Origin: Glandiceps talaboti
Taxonomy: Eukaryota > Hemichordata > Enteropneusta > Spengelidae
Reading direction: 5' to 3'
DNA: 64,000 nucleotides
NCBI RefSeq assembly: GCF_964340395.1
Contig: NC_135556.1
Location: 23,556,723 to 23,620,722, forward strand
This document shows positions 36,509-48,371 of this stretch, piece after piece (the first letter of the stretch is position 1; each line of letters begins with the position of its first letter). The notes below the pieces were generated by a model, which searched no databases, had not been told where the DNA came from, and saw nothing but the letters and a program-made list of their open reading frames with translations. The translations under genes were made by a program, and so were the position numbers.

Positions 36509-37327
36509 TAGCTGATAGACTATTAACTTGTCTGTGATTCAAGGTAACTTTACTACTACATTGTACTATTTATTTCAAGTTCTATAAACATTAAAATGAC
36601 GTGTGTGAAGGAGATTTATTGAAAAGTCACAGTTCATGGGGTGTGCATTAGATAGAGTCGTGTATATTTGGACACGTTTTTAGGTGGTTTCTGTATCAGT
36701 TGTCGTAAGTAATATGCCGGAAGGACATCTTTTACATAGAAATATGTAAATGATTAACCTCCTTCATAATAGTGACCTTGTCTACCATAAGAATTAAAAC
36801 AACAAAATTAACACAGTCCGTGTTTAGACTTGTACCTCAGACCACAAACAATAGAGACTGTTAATTAATCAAAGGGGGTTTTTATATTAATTTCAGACCA
36901 CTATAGAGATAGTAGTCTGAGTATTAATTCATAAAATTATCTCATTGCTTGTTTATCCCAACATCTTTCAGACATAGAGTGCTTTTGCAACATTTTGAAC
37001 GAATGTGTACTCATATAGTATGTAGTTATTTATTTATTTATTTATTCATTCATTCATTCATTTGTTCGTTCGTTTGTTTGTTCTTTCGTCCATTAAACTT
37101 TATTAAAGAGGATAGCCCAGTTGGCCAAAGCCAAGCTTCTCTCGGGCCCCAGAAGAAAATACAGATGCAGTACATATAGAATAGAGAACTAAGAGAAGCA
37201 CTAGTTTGAGGCTACAGTGACTAAATATTTGTCATAAAATGTGACATAATAGTAATAACGTGAGAGAGAAAGCAGTGAAGGTCTACATTTCCCAGTTCAA
37301 TAGGCGCCATGTTGAATGTTGCATCAT
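36509..37327. other. Intergenic stretch with a simple repeat and a possible dispersed repeat
   Basis: Mostly featureless. (TTTA)n/(TTCA)n/(GTTC)n simple sequence covers 37025-37095. It is followed by a GC-richer 80-bp piece (GGCCAAAGCCAAGCTTCTCT, to about 37176) that looks like the end of an interspersed repeat of unknown family. ACATTTCCCAG near 37289 and CATGGGAAATGT near 37326 form another inverted pair at the edge of the next foldback. Confidence 0.4.
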
Positions 37328-37567
37328 GGGAAATGTTTCAATCTGATTAAAATCCTATGTAGATGTCAGCTAATCGTGCATTGCTATCTTACCATCGTTA
37401 TTTAGCTTGAATTGACCTTCGTCATGTTTATACGTTTTTAGCCTGATCCTCCCAAACGTAAACATGTACTCCGAAGGTCAATTCAACTTAGCTAAATAAC
37501 GATGGTAAGATAGCAATGCACAATTAGCCGACATCTACATCGGATTTTAATCAGATTGGGGAAATGT
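37328..37567. mobile_element. 240-bp foldback element
   Basis: Arms of about 105 bp that pair almost to the centre (AATCTGATTAAAATCC at the left, GGATTTTAATCAGATT at the right; the inner parts share ACCATCGTTATTTAGCT and AATTGACCTTC), with a loop of about 16 bp. A piece of the same end, ATTTTAATCAGATTGGG, occurs at 44680-44696, so the family has at least one other trace here. Confidence 0.8.
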
Positions 37568-37682
37568 TATAATAAATACTAATCAAGTCGTATTGTAAAC
37601 AATAATGTTACATTGTTTTTAACCACAACTAATCAATTCATAGTCACCCGAACCCTGATCATTGTGGGAGGTTTATCTTATC

Positions 37683-38068
37683 ACAGGGGACCCAGGAACC
37701 ATGTGGCAAACAAAATAAAACAAACAAATAAATATATAAACTATCAAATAAATGACAAATGAACAAGCAAACGAACGACAAGTATAGGGACAAATAAAAT
37801 AATTAAATAAACCAGCAAATAAACAAATACTCATGGGGTATGCTAGATATGTGTTTTGTACCCATCACTATATTATTATATTGGTACAAAAAACATATCT
37901 AGCATACCCCCACGAGTATCTGTTTATTTGCTGGTTTATTTAATTAGTTTATTTGTCCCTATACTTGTCGTTCGTTTGCTTGTTCATTTGTCATTTATTT
38001 GATAGTTTATTTATTTGTTTGTTTGTTTGGTTGTTTTGTTTTGTTACATGGTTCCTGGGTCCCCTGTG
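37683..38068. mobile_element. Foldback element with ACAGGGGACCC ends and an 8-bp target duplication
   Basis: Long inverted arms of about 185 bp (ACAGGGGACCCAGGAACCAT ... ATGGTTCCTGGGTCCCCTGT). The interior is rich in CAAATAAA/TTTATTTG. The arms meet around GGTATGCTAGATATGT. ATCTTATC is present on both sides (37675-37682 and 38069-38076). An 8-bp duplication and CAGGGG termini suggest a hAT-type non-autonomous element. The arms are very similar, suggesting a fairly recent copy. Confidence 0.8.
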
Positions 38069-38076
38069 ATCTTATC

Positions 38077-39778
38077 GGTAGCTCCAGTTTAGGTATTATA
38101 ACCACATAAAATCACATAGTCCTTTGCGACTGAGCATGCTCAGTCTGGATTGCAAGTTCCCTATTCTTGGTCGAGGAACTCACAAGTCATTGTTTTCATT
38201 TGACCTGGTTTTATCATTTTGATGGTTGTGAATGTGTTTAAAATACGAGTTAAATATTCAAGACAAAGGCTGTCAGGGTAAAAAAGCTATAAAAACCCCC
38301 AGACTTATTACAAGATACGCTGTGAGTGTATTGGTAGTAGACTGTACAATACGTTGTGTTGTTCACTCCTATCGGACTGTAACATGGTATAGTAGTTGAT
38401 AGTGTGACACAAACATAAATGTCGTATCATACGGACTGTGATTGGTAAGACTAGTATTCACATTTGTGCTATGCAGTTTACAAAAAAAGCCACACATCTA
38501 GATTTGATCCTAGCTGGGCCGTGAATATGGCGATTAATGATTCATTCGCAAACTTCTGTATCACTCCAAGGTTTAGATACAGTAAAGGCCAATGGCAAGA
38601 AGGATACAACGCCCTCAATCCAGATACAAGTTAAACGAGCACAATTCAGTGTGTTGTACATCACGTGATTCAGGTGATTACAACCTTGATGTAGAAAACA
38701 AATATCAGTGATTGACATCATTAAGTACAATCGCAAATAGTGTAATCGATATTTCTCGTGGTTTTAATCAAAATAGTTTATCAACTAGCAAAAAATACAA
38801 AATAGAAAAACAATACCAGTTCCGGAATTTTCACAATTTCCATCGCTACGTTGTCATTCCACATTTCACAGACCCGTTGGTGAAGGGTCTATGTTCCATT
38901 AAGTTCAGAATGGAGTTCTGTTTACTGGCGCTTACAGTCACTGCTCCTGTGCATGTGTCACGTGATATTACTAGCACACTTTATGCGAAACAAAAGTTAA
39001 TTTTATGTTTCACAAAATATTGACTCCTAAATGTCATTGATATTACCTTTCACGTGCCTTTTGTATGACTTGGAGACTTTTGCAAACGAGCTTCCTGTAG
39101 TATGGTTGTAGGATGAAAACCATAAAGCTTGCTTCTAAATGGTTAATTCCGACTACTAGGCAATATTAAAGTGGTTACTTGTAAGTAGTTTACATTGTAC
39201 ACAGCTGATCCAGCATGTTCATACTACATTCGTCATTGTATGCAAATGTATACAAACTCTGTCCAATCTAAGATTTAAGTACTGGTTACGAAATATGACA
39301 GATACTAGATAACATAGCAACACATCGTGCGACCATCTTTCGATCAAAACTAATATTGCAATATCTAGCATAATTGTTTGGTGAGCAATAGCGAGATATT
39401 TGCTTAATATCAAATATACTCGAATATCGTCCACGTAGAGTTCTCAATTATTCTGCTTTGTTTGTACATACTAATTTCAATGTCTAACATTGCATAAAAT
39501 AAAGCATAAAGAGAAAAGTTTGTGAATCCACTTCCAAATATGAAAATAACAGAAGTATATATCGATTCCAAGGAAACAAAGTTGGTCATAGGAAAGACGC
39601 CTTTTTAATTCAGTGTTCTAAGTTGGCATCAATATATTGAAATCAATAGCATAGACTTCGGCATATACTTGATTCAATTCGACACCTACAACTAGATTGC
39701 AAACAGTCACACAACTAGATTGCATTGCAAACAGTCACCCAACCTGCCATATGAGAAGTGACAAGTACGTCACTCGTT
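38077..39778. other. Intergenic region upstream of the TMT1-like cluster's last exon
   Basis: No gene is supported. The 103-codon plus-strand frame at 38712-39023 has no family resemblance. The minus-strand gene at 39779 must end its transcript in this stretch; ATTAAA on the minus strand near 39606 is a weak candidate signal. Confidence 0.4.
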
Positions 39779-41616
39779 TTACTTCACAGCATGTCCAACA
39801 AGGTGTGGTCGGATGATGTGATACTTCATTGGTAACGGTGCCATGAATTTCCGATATTCTACTCGAGAGAATCCAGCGTTATTGATGTGTTTCCATGTGT
39901 CACGGTTCAACATGCATCCTCCAGCCACTAGAGACCACAGTGGAGTCACCAGATGTTGCAAATGTCGCATCCACGTATTTCTGGTTCCAGCTATGTGTTC
40001 AAGGTAATAGAATTTTCCTTGCTGAAATGATAAAAATATATATGTATGAAATGAAATGAAATTAAAATGTCACATTTTGTGATTGCTTCCTCCGCCCTAT
40101 TCTTAACTCCACTATCACCCACGCCCCACCATCACAAAACTTCAAAAATGTAATGTGTTGCCGTACGAGAAGTTCGAAGAAAGCGGTTGTCGGGGTAGAA
40201 AAACGCACGACTCGACTATCAAGGCCACCCGTGCAACATGTGGAAAACATTTCCGACGATAGTGGGACACAATGGGAAGCACAGGATGGAAACGAGACGG
40301 GGTATACTAATTAAAGCAAATCAAAACGTTTCAGGTGAATTAAAAACTGTATCCGCTAATGCGAATTCCGTACTTTGAAGATGGCGTTGACAAGGTGTTT
40401 AACGAATTTCTGGGAGGGATGAATTTTGGATGAATACAAATATAAAAATAAGATAATTGGTAAAAAAAAAAAAAAAAAAAAGTGACCGTAAAACCATGTA
40501 CGCGCCAAATACGTTCAATAAACAGGTTTTGTCGAAAACATGTTATTAAAATTTATAAATACATGAGGTGATCGATACCACTATCAAGTTTGACAAGACC
40601 ACGATACGGACAGCTGATCACTGAGTGATCCTTCTTTCTATTGGATGTCGCCTGATACAGTTACGTCATCGATTAGGTGTGTAAAGTCCTTGTACTACTT
40701 TTCAAGAAAAGGTGAACAAGAATTAGGAACCGTGCGTGATACAAACATATATACAGCTGTCACCAAAAGGAGCAAAAGAAAAGATACAAATTTACAAAGC
40801 GAATTGTTGTATGTCAGTGTATGTATAGATGTCTATGGTGTGTGTGACAATATCCTCACCCCTTAAAAAGAAAGAAAGAAAGAAAGAATGTAAGGGGCTC
40901 GATATCAGTATGCTATTATAGTAGTATTGCGCAGGATCGGAGCGCGGCGACGACTTAAGTTTAGATAAAACGTAGGAAAAAAGGCGCGAGGGACTGTCGA
41001 CAGTCTATGCATACGTCTATTGCATGCGACTGAAAGAAACAGTTCTTGAGAGGAAAACACTAGTTTTAAAAATAGCGATATTTGACGATTGAACACTTAC
41101 CGGTTTCAGTACCCTTCTTGTTTCTTTGAGAAAGCCTTCTATGTCTGTGACAGAGCACATTACCAGGGTGGCAACGACAACGTCGACACTGCTATCTTGA
41201 ATCGCTTTCATATCTTCACCGTATGCAACCACCAATTTCTGTACGTTTACACGCGAACAATCTTTGGCATTTGTCTTCAAATATTGGTCGAAATTACCGT
41301 TGGGATCCACGGGGATGACTGACGATCCTTTAGGATAATACTTGAAATTGGCACCTGTACCCACACCGATTTCTAATACTGTCAGCTTGTGGTTAAGTTT
41401 TCTTTTCAAATAGTCAAGATCCCAGAAGAGTTCTCGCTTGATTTCATCCATCTCTTGGTTGTATTCGACCATGAAACGTTGCATCATTCGTGGAAATATA
41501 ACTGGGAATAAACTTTCATACAATGCTTTTAAAATCCTAAAAAGAACCCAGAATGCGATTACTGTTGCTCCAAATCTTGGCACAGTGTAGACGGCGATGT
41601 CAACTAAGAAGGCCAT
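39779..41616 (-). CDS. METTL7/TMT1-like thiol S-methyltransferase, copy 1
   Basis: Two coding exons on the minus strand, 41616-41101 and 40021-39779, joined in phase 0 by a 1079-bp GT-AG intron; 252 aa predicted (human METTL7A 244). TMT1A/B proteins are ER and lipid-droplet membrane methyltransferases that use S-adenosylmethionine on small thiols. A hydrophobic N-terminal anchor covers about residues 5-41. SAM motif I is LEIGVGTGAN (81-90), the acidic loop is PVDPN (102-106), and the post-motif strand is VDVVVATLVMCSV (144-156). The C-terminal exon reads GKFYYLEH ... GGCMLNRDTWKHI ... IRPHLVGHAVK, matching the family ending RPHIYGYAVK. The start was chosen so that the N-terminal anchor is the usual length. 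It is the last-transcribed-side member of a three-gene tandem array. Substrate unknown. Confidence 0.93.
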
Positions 41617-41668
41617 GTTCCTATGTAAGTAGCAATGATGCAACTGTAGCGTCAGACAAACTAAGGCG

Positions 41669-41677
41669 CTATATATA
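41669..41677 (-). promoter_or_regulatory. Candidate TATA box for TMT1-like copy 1
   Basis: On the minus strand this reads TATATATAG, about 53 bp upstream of the ATG at 41616. That would place the start site some 20-30 bp before the ATG. It is an AT-rich match only and could be chance. Confidence 0.3.
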
Positions 41678-42170
41678 CGTGTATGTGATGTTTGGAACAC
41701 TCTCAAAAAACGTGTGCACCCGCGTATATATATCATCGGCCAAAGTCCGAAATCGTTTTTACGCAATACTTGTTGTTGATCCGTCGTGTTCATGCATGAT
41801 AACCATCTGAACTGTGCATGATAAAATGCGTGTTTAAATGCGTATCGAACCGAAATAGCCAATGATTCATTGTAATAATAATCAAAGTACTTGAAGATAC
41901 ACAAGTTTATTTAAAAGCACGCTGTATTGGTATTGGTGTTTTTCGCAAACGGCTTGACAGATCAATCAACTATTACATGTAATAATTGTGGACCGTCAGA
42001 TGCACTGAGCGTGTCATGTACTATGTAGACTCTATCACCAGTACTCGGGAGCATCGCTAAGGAATGTTTTGTGTGTAGTATTCGTAAACCTGGGATGCGT
42101 CATCTCAGGTTTTCGTGGGTACATGGCCGTACGTGCACTTCACGCACACTTCCATGGTGGAACGTAATAA

Positions 42171-42176
<6 letters not shown>

Positions 42177-42201
<25 letters not shown>

Positions 42202-42232
42202 CATACATACATACATACATACATACATACAT

Positions 42233-42303
<71 letters not shown>
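42177..42303. repeat. (CATA)n then (CA)n compound microsatellite
   Basis: About 55 bp of CATA units followed by about 65 bp of CA units, upstream of TMT1-like copy 1. Frames across it are artefacts. Confidence 0.97.
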
Positions 42304-42305
<2 letters not shown>

Positions 42306-42429
42306 ACCAGATCCCGTAAGAGCAAAACCATATATTTTTGGGCATACACACATTGTTGGAATACAAAATTCTAAATTATAGCTATTATACATGATGTACT
42401 ACTTAATTGGAAATGATATAAAACTATGA

Positions 42430-42959
42430 AATTTGAAGCTTACATCGTTAAATTGCCTATTTATAAAATTATGCAAATTACACACCACAATTAAAAACTG
42501 CATAAAAAACTACATCAAACGCCAACACATATTATTTGTTTGTTATGGTTGATGGATGTATCAAGTTAAATGGAATTTGAAGTTTGCATTCTTCTGATGT
42601 AGCCTATTACTGAAAATCATTACTTATGCAAATTACTAATTAAAGTTTTAAACAGGCTTTAGAGGATGTGTAAACTTTCTCATGGTTGATGTCACTATGT
42701 GCCAAATTATATGGAATCTGAAGTATGGGTTCCAGAGATATAGCCAAATTACTAAAAAAAACATTAATTATGCAAATGACTAAGTAATGTTCATTGGATG
42801 TTTACCAAAATCTCATCAGTTCATGCCATTACCATATGGAAGATGTGTAGCAAGTTTCATTAGAATCAATGCAGTAGTTATTGAGATATCATGTCCACAG
42901 ACAGACAGAGACATACAGACAGACAGACAGAAGCACATTACACTCCCATATGGGAGGTA

Positions 42960-42995
<36 letters not shown>
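42430..42995. repeat. Decayed ~120-bp tandem units ending in (GACA)n and (CA)n
   Basis: At least three loosely similar units: GGTTGATG with ATGGAATTTGAAGT, then GGTTGATG with ATGGAATCTGAAGT, each followed by TATGCAAAT. The last passes into CAGACAGACAGACAGA, CCCATATGGGAGG, and a (CA)n run (42967-42993). This looks like an interspersed repeat with internal tandem structure. Confidence 0.5.
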
Positions 42996-42996
<1 letters not shown>

Positions 42997-43374
42997 AAAA
43001 TACCAACACCTACATTTACATACATATTAACAAACACACCTTCTCCCTCATCTAAGCAATAAAATATGAAAAAATGAGCTTTTAGACAATGAAAAATTAA
43101 AATGTCAAAAAAAATTTGACTACATTTACCAGCATATACTTTAATTAGGAAACACATAACAATGATTTTCGCTGTTAATATCTTGTGTAAATACGTAGTA
43201 TTTATCCTTGTATTCATATTATTCTTTTAACAATCATCTAAACATGTCACAGATCCCCTTTGATGATATAAATACCATACATTGAATACAGTTTATTACT
43301 ACATTGCATTGATAATATACATGCTTTCATTTCACACTCTTTGTGTTTGTGCAGTATGGCTTCTTTATAATAAT

Positions 43375-43683
43375 GTTTACAATTATTACCCCTGGCACGG
43401 ATCTATAGTGGCACAACAGCCCTTTATACTTCCTCAACTCCCTGGGGAGCATACAATCCATTGCAGTCTTTATAAGTGCATAGGATTAAAGCATTCACAG
43501 TGCAACTTCTATCCTACCAGGTCCTCAATTATACAGCTGGGTTGACTGAGGCACAATCGTGGTTGAAATCTTACCCAAGGACTTCAGCCACTCAGAAACA
43601 AATGGCAGCGATGGGGCTTGAACCTGCAACCTGCAGATTCCAAGTTTGCTACTCAAACCATTCGTCCATCATGACTCCATCAT
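43375..43683 (-). mobile_element. tRNA-derived SINE, copy 2 (internally shortened)
   Basis: Closely matches the element at 61196-61547 over most of its length (ACAATTATTACCCCTGG, GGGGAGCATACAATCCATTG, ATTATACAGCTGGGTTGACT, and the tRNA-like head with CATCATGACTCCA) but lacks the segment with AGCGCTTT near its tail. Read on the minus strand, the head resembles a tRNA with an A box (ATGGTTTGAGT) and a B box (GGTTCAAGCC). It lies between TMT1-like copies 1 and 2. Confidence 0.8.
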
Positions 43684-44245
43684 GATTTTACAAGATTTCA
43701 AAAGTTGAATAAGTTACCTAGATGCTACTTTTATCACCCGAAATCATATTTAAGTTGACAGAAATAATAAAATTAATACATGAGTACCAAAGGCAAAAAT
43801 ACAAAACCACTGGTAAGGAACCCAACAATCTGATTTTAAAAATCTGATCTAGTGAATAAAGCTCAATTTCTTCATTTATTATTGTTTGTTTTCAATTTTT
43901 TTGTTCTGAGAGTGAGTGCTTAATTCGTTCCTACATCAGACCATAGACAGTGGAGAAGGACCAATTACCATGTAGGAGTTAATGTTAAAATCTTGCATGT
44001 ACCTCGAATAGCCAATCAAAATCTGCCTTACAGATAGCACACCAGATTTCAAGTTGAGAACAAACAGATCCACCAAAAACAGTAACAATAACATTGTTGT
44101 CTGTGCTCTGCACTCAAGCTCTATTTGAATGAGGTGTTCTGTGAATAGTGAATAATGAATAAATAGCTGCCCACTTAGCCTCAAAGATCCAGTCATCTTT
44201 CTGCTTATGTAATATGCTCCACATGTAGCATATAATATTAATAGT

Positions 44246-44603
44246 CTTGGTTACCCAGCATCTCAGGGCTGGGTGCTCTGCCTAGTAGACCACCCCAACA
44301 AGAGTCTTGGGAAACAAGATTCCAACTATCCTGCACAGGAAGTAGCCTCTGGAGCAGTGCATCATGGGGAGTACTTCACATCCAACATTGCAGGCTGAAC
44401 AATTGGGTACCTTCACTACAAATTATCACTTCTCAAGCGACCGATATATATCAATTACAGCAAACAGGCCTCGTAAGCCCATTTTTTATGCTTGGAAGAA
44501 ATGTATTGTGTGACTTCCATCACAGGGTATTTGGAATGTGGTTTTCCCCAGTCTGGGTGGTCTTGTAGGTGAGCCCACAATGGTGAGAGTCTGGGTAACT
44601 GAG
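44246..44603. mobile_element. ~360-bp element with ~50-bp imperfect inverted ends
   Basis: Left CTTGGTTACCCAGCATCTCA with TAGTAGACCACCCC; right GGTGGTCTTGTAGG with AGAGTCTGGGTAACTGAG. They pair over about 50 bp with mismatches. There is no reading frame of note. It is a MITE-like element of unknown family between TMT1-like copies 1 and 2. Confidence 0.65.
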
Positions 44604-44933
44604 AATAAGGATATGGGTTGGGAATGGTTACATAAGTGGACCAACAACTGGACCTTTCATACTACCACCCATTACATCCAATTTTAATCAGATTGGGAAG
44701 CTTCGCCACTGTCTATGAGGGAACTCAAGTAGATTTTACAACTTACCACACTATCACTTGACATATACAGGAATTATAAAAGCAATATTGAGCTAAAAGT
44801 GTTCTTTGTATCCCTTGAGTACTTCAAAGTTAGTTTGAAAACCAACAAAGTATTTCTCTTGACTTAAATTGCATTTGGTGTAATATCAAACTATTTTGAT
44901 ATTTGATCAAACATTTTTAGGTTTATACCAATA

Positions 44934-44939
44934 TTTATT
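44934..44939 (-). terminator. Candidate polyadenylation signal of TMT1-like copy 2
   Basis: AATAAA on the minus strand, about 70 bp past the stop codon at 45009-45011. Confidence 0.45.
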
Positions 44940-45008
44940 CATAGCTTGTTGACTTCAGCCATTTTTATATCACCTAACACTGAATTATGTGATTTGATGT
45001 TTAATGGA

Positions 45009-45388
45009 TTACTTGACAGCATACCCCATGACATGTGGGGAAACCATGAAAGCAACCCTTGACAGTGGTGCCATGAATGTCTTGTATTCAACCTTGGAAA
45101 ATCCACCTTCATCAATATTTTTCCAAGTTGTCTTCATGACGCTACAACCATCAGTAAAGATGGTCCACACTGGATTTATGATTCGCTGAATAGTTTGAGT
45201 CCAACTCTTGTCCGTCCAATCGTGTACATGTTCCATGTAGTAGAACTTGCCACCCTGAGAAAGGTAGAGAAATTATTGTTTTGCCATTATAAAAGAAAAC
45301 AAACTCAAATACAAATTAACAACCATACACACACCCAGTGACCCACACAAACTCATACACAAATAAACAACCACATATGTGTATGCAT

Positions 45389-45426
<38 letters not shown>

Positions 45427-46650
45427 ATGTACACACACACACACACGCACACACACACACACACACACAATATGCATTGGTTAAAATGAAATATTTTAAA
45501 CTCACTGATAACTAGCTATCTGTATACATGTATATATGCATATATGTGCCTGTATACTATTGAAATAATATTATGTTTCTATATACTAGTATACTATCTA
45601 TACAAACACCACAAGGGGGTGTGGCTGGATGGGCTGTAGACTCGAAAATCATTTTTTCAACCCTTGTTGTGGTGTTTGTATAGCTAGTATATATAGCAGT
45701 ATATCATTTCAATAGTATACATGCCTGTATATACATGCATATACATAGTTATCCATGGGTTTAAAATATTTCATATATACCCATGCATATTTTGTTCGTT
45801 ACACAGTTCCTGTGCTCCCTGTGTACATGTGTTTTAATTCATGAATACCATTTTTGTAAAACTGTCAACTTTAATAAATATGTCATGGCAGACTTCATGT
45901 CAAGTTAAGCAATCATAGACCCTCCACAACTGGTGAGCATATTAGACTTTGGAAGAACAACTGTTGAAACCCGCTTGGAAGTCAAAAAGAAACTTTGGAC
46001 TCAGTACTAATAGAGTACACTGTGCATGATTTGAGCATGGATTATTGGAGTATATCTCCCCTAATACATCCGTGGTTTGAGTCTAGCAGTAAACTTCACC
46101 CCACCCCCTCCTGTAAACAACTTACCGGTTTCAAAACTCTTCTTATTTCTTTGATGACACGATCTACACTTCTAACGGAGCAGAGAACCAGTGTGCAGAC
46201 GACAACGTCAACACTTTCATCTGGAATGTCCTTCATATTCTCTCCAAATGCAACGACAAACTTCTCAACTTTCACATTAGGAAATTCTTTTGCATTCGAT
46301 TCTAGATATGTATTAAAGTTCTTGTTTGGCTCGAGGGCGATTAACGAGGTCCCTTCCGGATAGTATTTGAAATTAGCACCTGTACCAACTCCAACTTCCA
46401 ACACGGTGAGTTGACCACCGCAATATTTTTGTTTGAAATCGGGCAGGTCAAAAAATAATTGCCGCTTGAAACCATCCATTTTCTGGTTGTAATAGATCAT
46501 AAATTTTTGCATTACAGATGGAAATACAGCCGGCAACACCTTCTTCTGAGAGAAACGAAGGAGTTTGTTTAAGGCCCACACACCTGCGAAAACTGCAACA
46601 CATCTTGGCGCCCAGTATGTTGTGTACCCTACTACCGTTTTCGTCGCCAT
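45009..46650 (-). CDS. METTL7/TMT1-like thiol S-methyltransferase, copy 2
   Basis: Two coding exons on the minus strand, 46650-46126 and 45254-45009, with a phase-0 intron of 871 bp at the same codon boundary (after Lys-Pro) as its neighbours; 256 aa predicted. SAM motif I is LEVGVGTGANFKYYP (about residues 84-98), the acidic loop is LEPNKNF, and VDVVVCTLVLCSV follows. The second exon begins GGKFYYMEH, contains DGCSVMKTTWKNIDEGGFS, and ends VSPHVMGYAVK. The N-terminal anchor is about residues 13-43. I chose the ATG with GTCGCC context at 46650 by analogy with copy 1; an in-frame ATG at 46686 would add 12 residues. The intron is crowded with a (CA)n tract and a large foldback. It seems closest to copy 1 in sequence. 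Confidence 0.93.
45385..45470. repeat. (CA)n microsatellites in the intron of TMT1-like copy 2
   Basis: Two blocks of CA repeat separated by ATGTAAATGT. The Cys-Val frame on the minus strand is an artefact. Confidence 0.95.
45485..45777. mobile_element. Large foldback element in the intron of TMT1-like copy 2
   Basis: Inverted arms of about 125 bp (left AAATATTTTAAACTCA ... CTATACAAACACCACAAGGG; right CCCTTGTTGTGGTGTTTGTATAG ... read inverted to TTTAAAATATTT). The loop of about 40 bp contains GTGTGGCTGGATGGG. No coding content. The arms have diverged by several small changes, so it is not the newest insertion here. Confidence 0.75.
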
Positions 46651-46738
46651 GTTGTTGATCAACTTGATGCATGCCGTCTGCTGCATTGTTATTTACGGGG
46701 GTGTCACCATTAGCAACATACGCAACAATTGTGCGGCA

Positions 46739-46744
46739 CTTATA
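46739..46744 (-). promoter_or_regulatory. Candidate TATA box for TMT1-like copy 2
   Basis: TATAAG on the minus strand, about 90 bp upstream of the ATG at 46650 and just upstream of a GC-richer stretch. Position and motif are plausible but unsupported by transcript data. Confidence 0.3.
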
Positions 46745-46799
46745 AGAATTTGTCACAAATATGCCATAAAAAAGACAAATTACTCGCTAACAACATAAT

Positions 46800-47325
46800 T
46801 AGATATATATGAAACCATGCCTAAAAGGAGATTATTGATCATTGCAATGAATTGTTTAGGATACGAACGTTGTCCCCATTTGACCTTTCACCCATAAAAC
46901 CACACGAGTTGCGGCGTCGGCAAAACCCTGACTATGACCATGGAAGTATACTTCCATGCTATGAAAAAAATGAAGAAATCACAAAATCGCTGTAACTTTA
47001 TAATCTTCTATACATGTATTATTGACGATGATTTTTGCTACATGTGAAAAGGACTACAAATTACAATTATAAATCCCACTTTCATAATAGATGTAGTCAA
47101 ATCATCACAAATGAGGTCATCTCAACATGAGCGTTCACGAACTTTGGGTTGGGTGCAAAGGACAGACGAACTAGCGAGTTTGTCATGATTTCAAAGTGTT
47201 GTGGTCTTTGCAGGGACAAACATTACGAGTCTTGGTTTTTAAATGGAAGGTTATTTATTTATATATTGCATTGTTTTTTATCTCGACATTGCGCGCGTCT
47301 TACAGTATAGTAAATAATCTCTCTC

Positions 47326-47368
<43 letters not shown>

Positions 47369-48019
47369 AAACATCTTTTTAAAATGTTTCATTTAAGGAA
47401 AAGGCTATAATAAAGAGCGAATTTCTTTCTGGCATCTACTTTTTGCAATATAGTGTTTTCATACTTCATAGGTTTTAATGTCAGAAAATATCAATCATAA
47501 GTTAAATTGTGTCAATTTTATTCTTTTGTCAAACTAAAATACAACTTTAAAACGATGTGGTACTTGCAAGTGACCTTTGACCTATCTTAAGTTCACCCTT
47601 TGCCCTATTAATACATAAACCTGTTCTCAGTCACTCAATGGAAGACAATGATGAACTCTTCAGCACAAAACCGTTACAACAAAAAATGTGTTTCTAGGAA
47701 AACACTTTTTCAAATCACTATTGATGTACTTTTAGATTAACAAAACTCATTTTGGCAGGAACCTGTTCAGTACCGTAGAAGTTAAATATCTGTATCTCAA
47801 CTTCGGACTGATAAAGTTAGCAAGAAATCATACACTTCTGACAGTCAAACTTTTGAACCAAAATATTGGTCATAAATGTAGTATGAATATGCAAATTACT
47901 ATGTAAATGATAGACAGTAAGATTTTCTCTTGCTTGTATTTCACATTGTTGTTGCATGTTGTTTGCAAATGATGAATGAGTCTTCAGTTTATGTGAATGA
48001 CCTATTGTTCTCAGACAAG

Positions 48020-48086
<67 letters not shown>

Positions 48087-48371
48087 GACAAGATTAGTAA
48101 ATTGTTTTCTTTATTTCAATATAGCTGCATATATTATAGTCACACCAAATACTTTATTTGAATCTACTATGAGATTTTGGTTCAAAAACCTTTGGTCCAT
48201 TCTCACTAAAAAACATGGTGTTAAAATTATTTGTTAAGAAATTTGTTTATTAACACTTCTATTTTCACAAGGTCTGTAGGCTGAAATTTACCTAAAAGTT
48301 AATGGTGGTCTGGATAAAGCAAAATACACAAATTGTGTGTTTCTGATAACCCGACTGACCCTACATGTAGT
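46800..48371. other. Intergenic, between TMT1-like copies 2 and 3
   Basis: No gene is supported. It contains a (CT)n microsatellite at about 47317-47365 and a (CA)n microsatellite at about 48018-48084. The rest is AT-rich and unremarkable. Confidence 0.5.

Noticed and set aside
38712-39023. 103-codon plus-strand frame as a gene
   Set aside because: No recognisable motif, no start context, no splice sites and no neighbour logic. Chance in AT-rich DNA is likely.
28554-39778. Retroviral, LTR or Polinton-like remains in the gene-poor middle region
   Set aside because: No reverse transcriptase, integrase, capsid or polymerase-like frame and no long direct terminal repeats were seen. The repeats present are inverted and non-coding.
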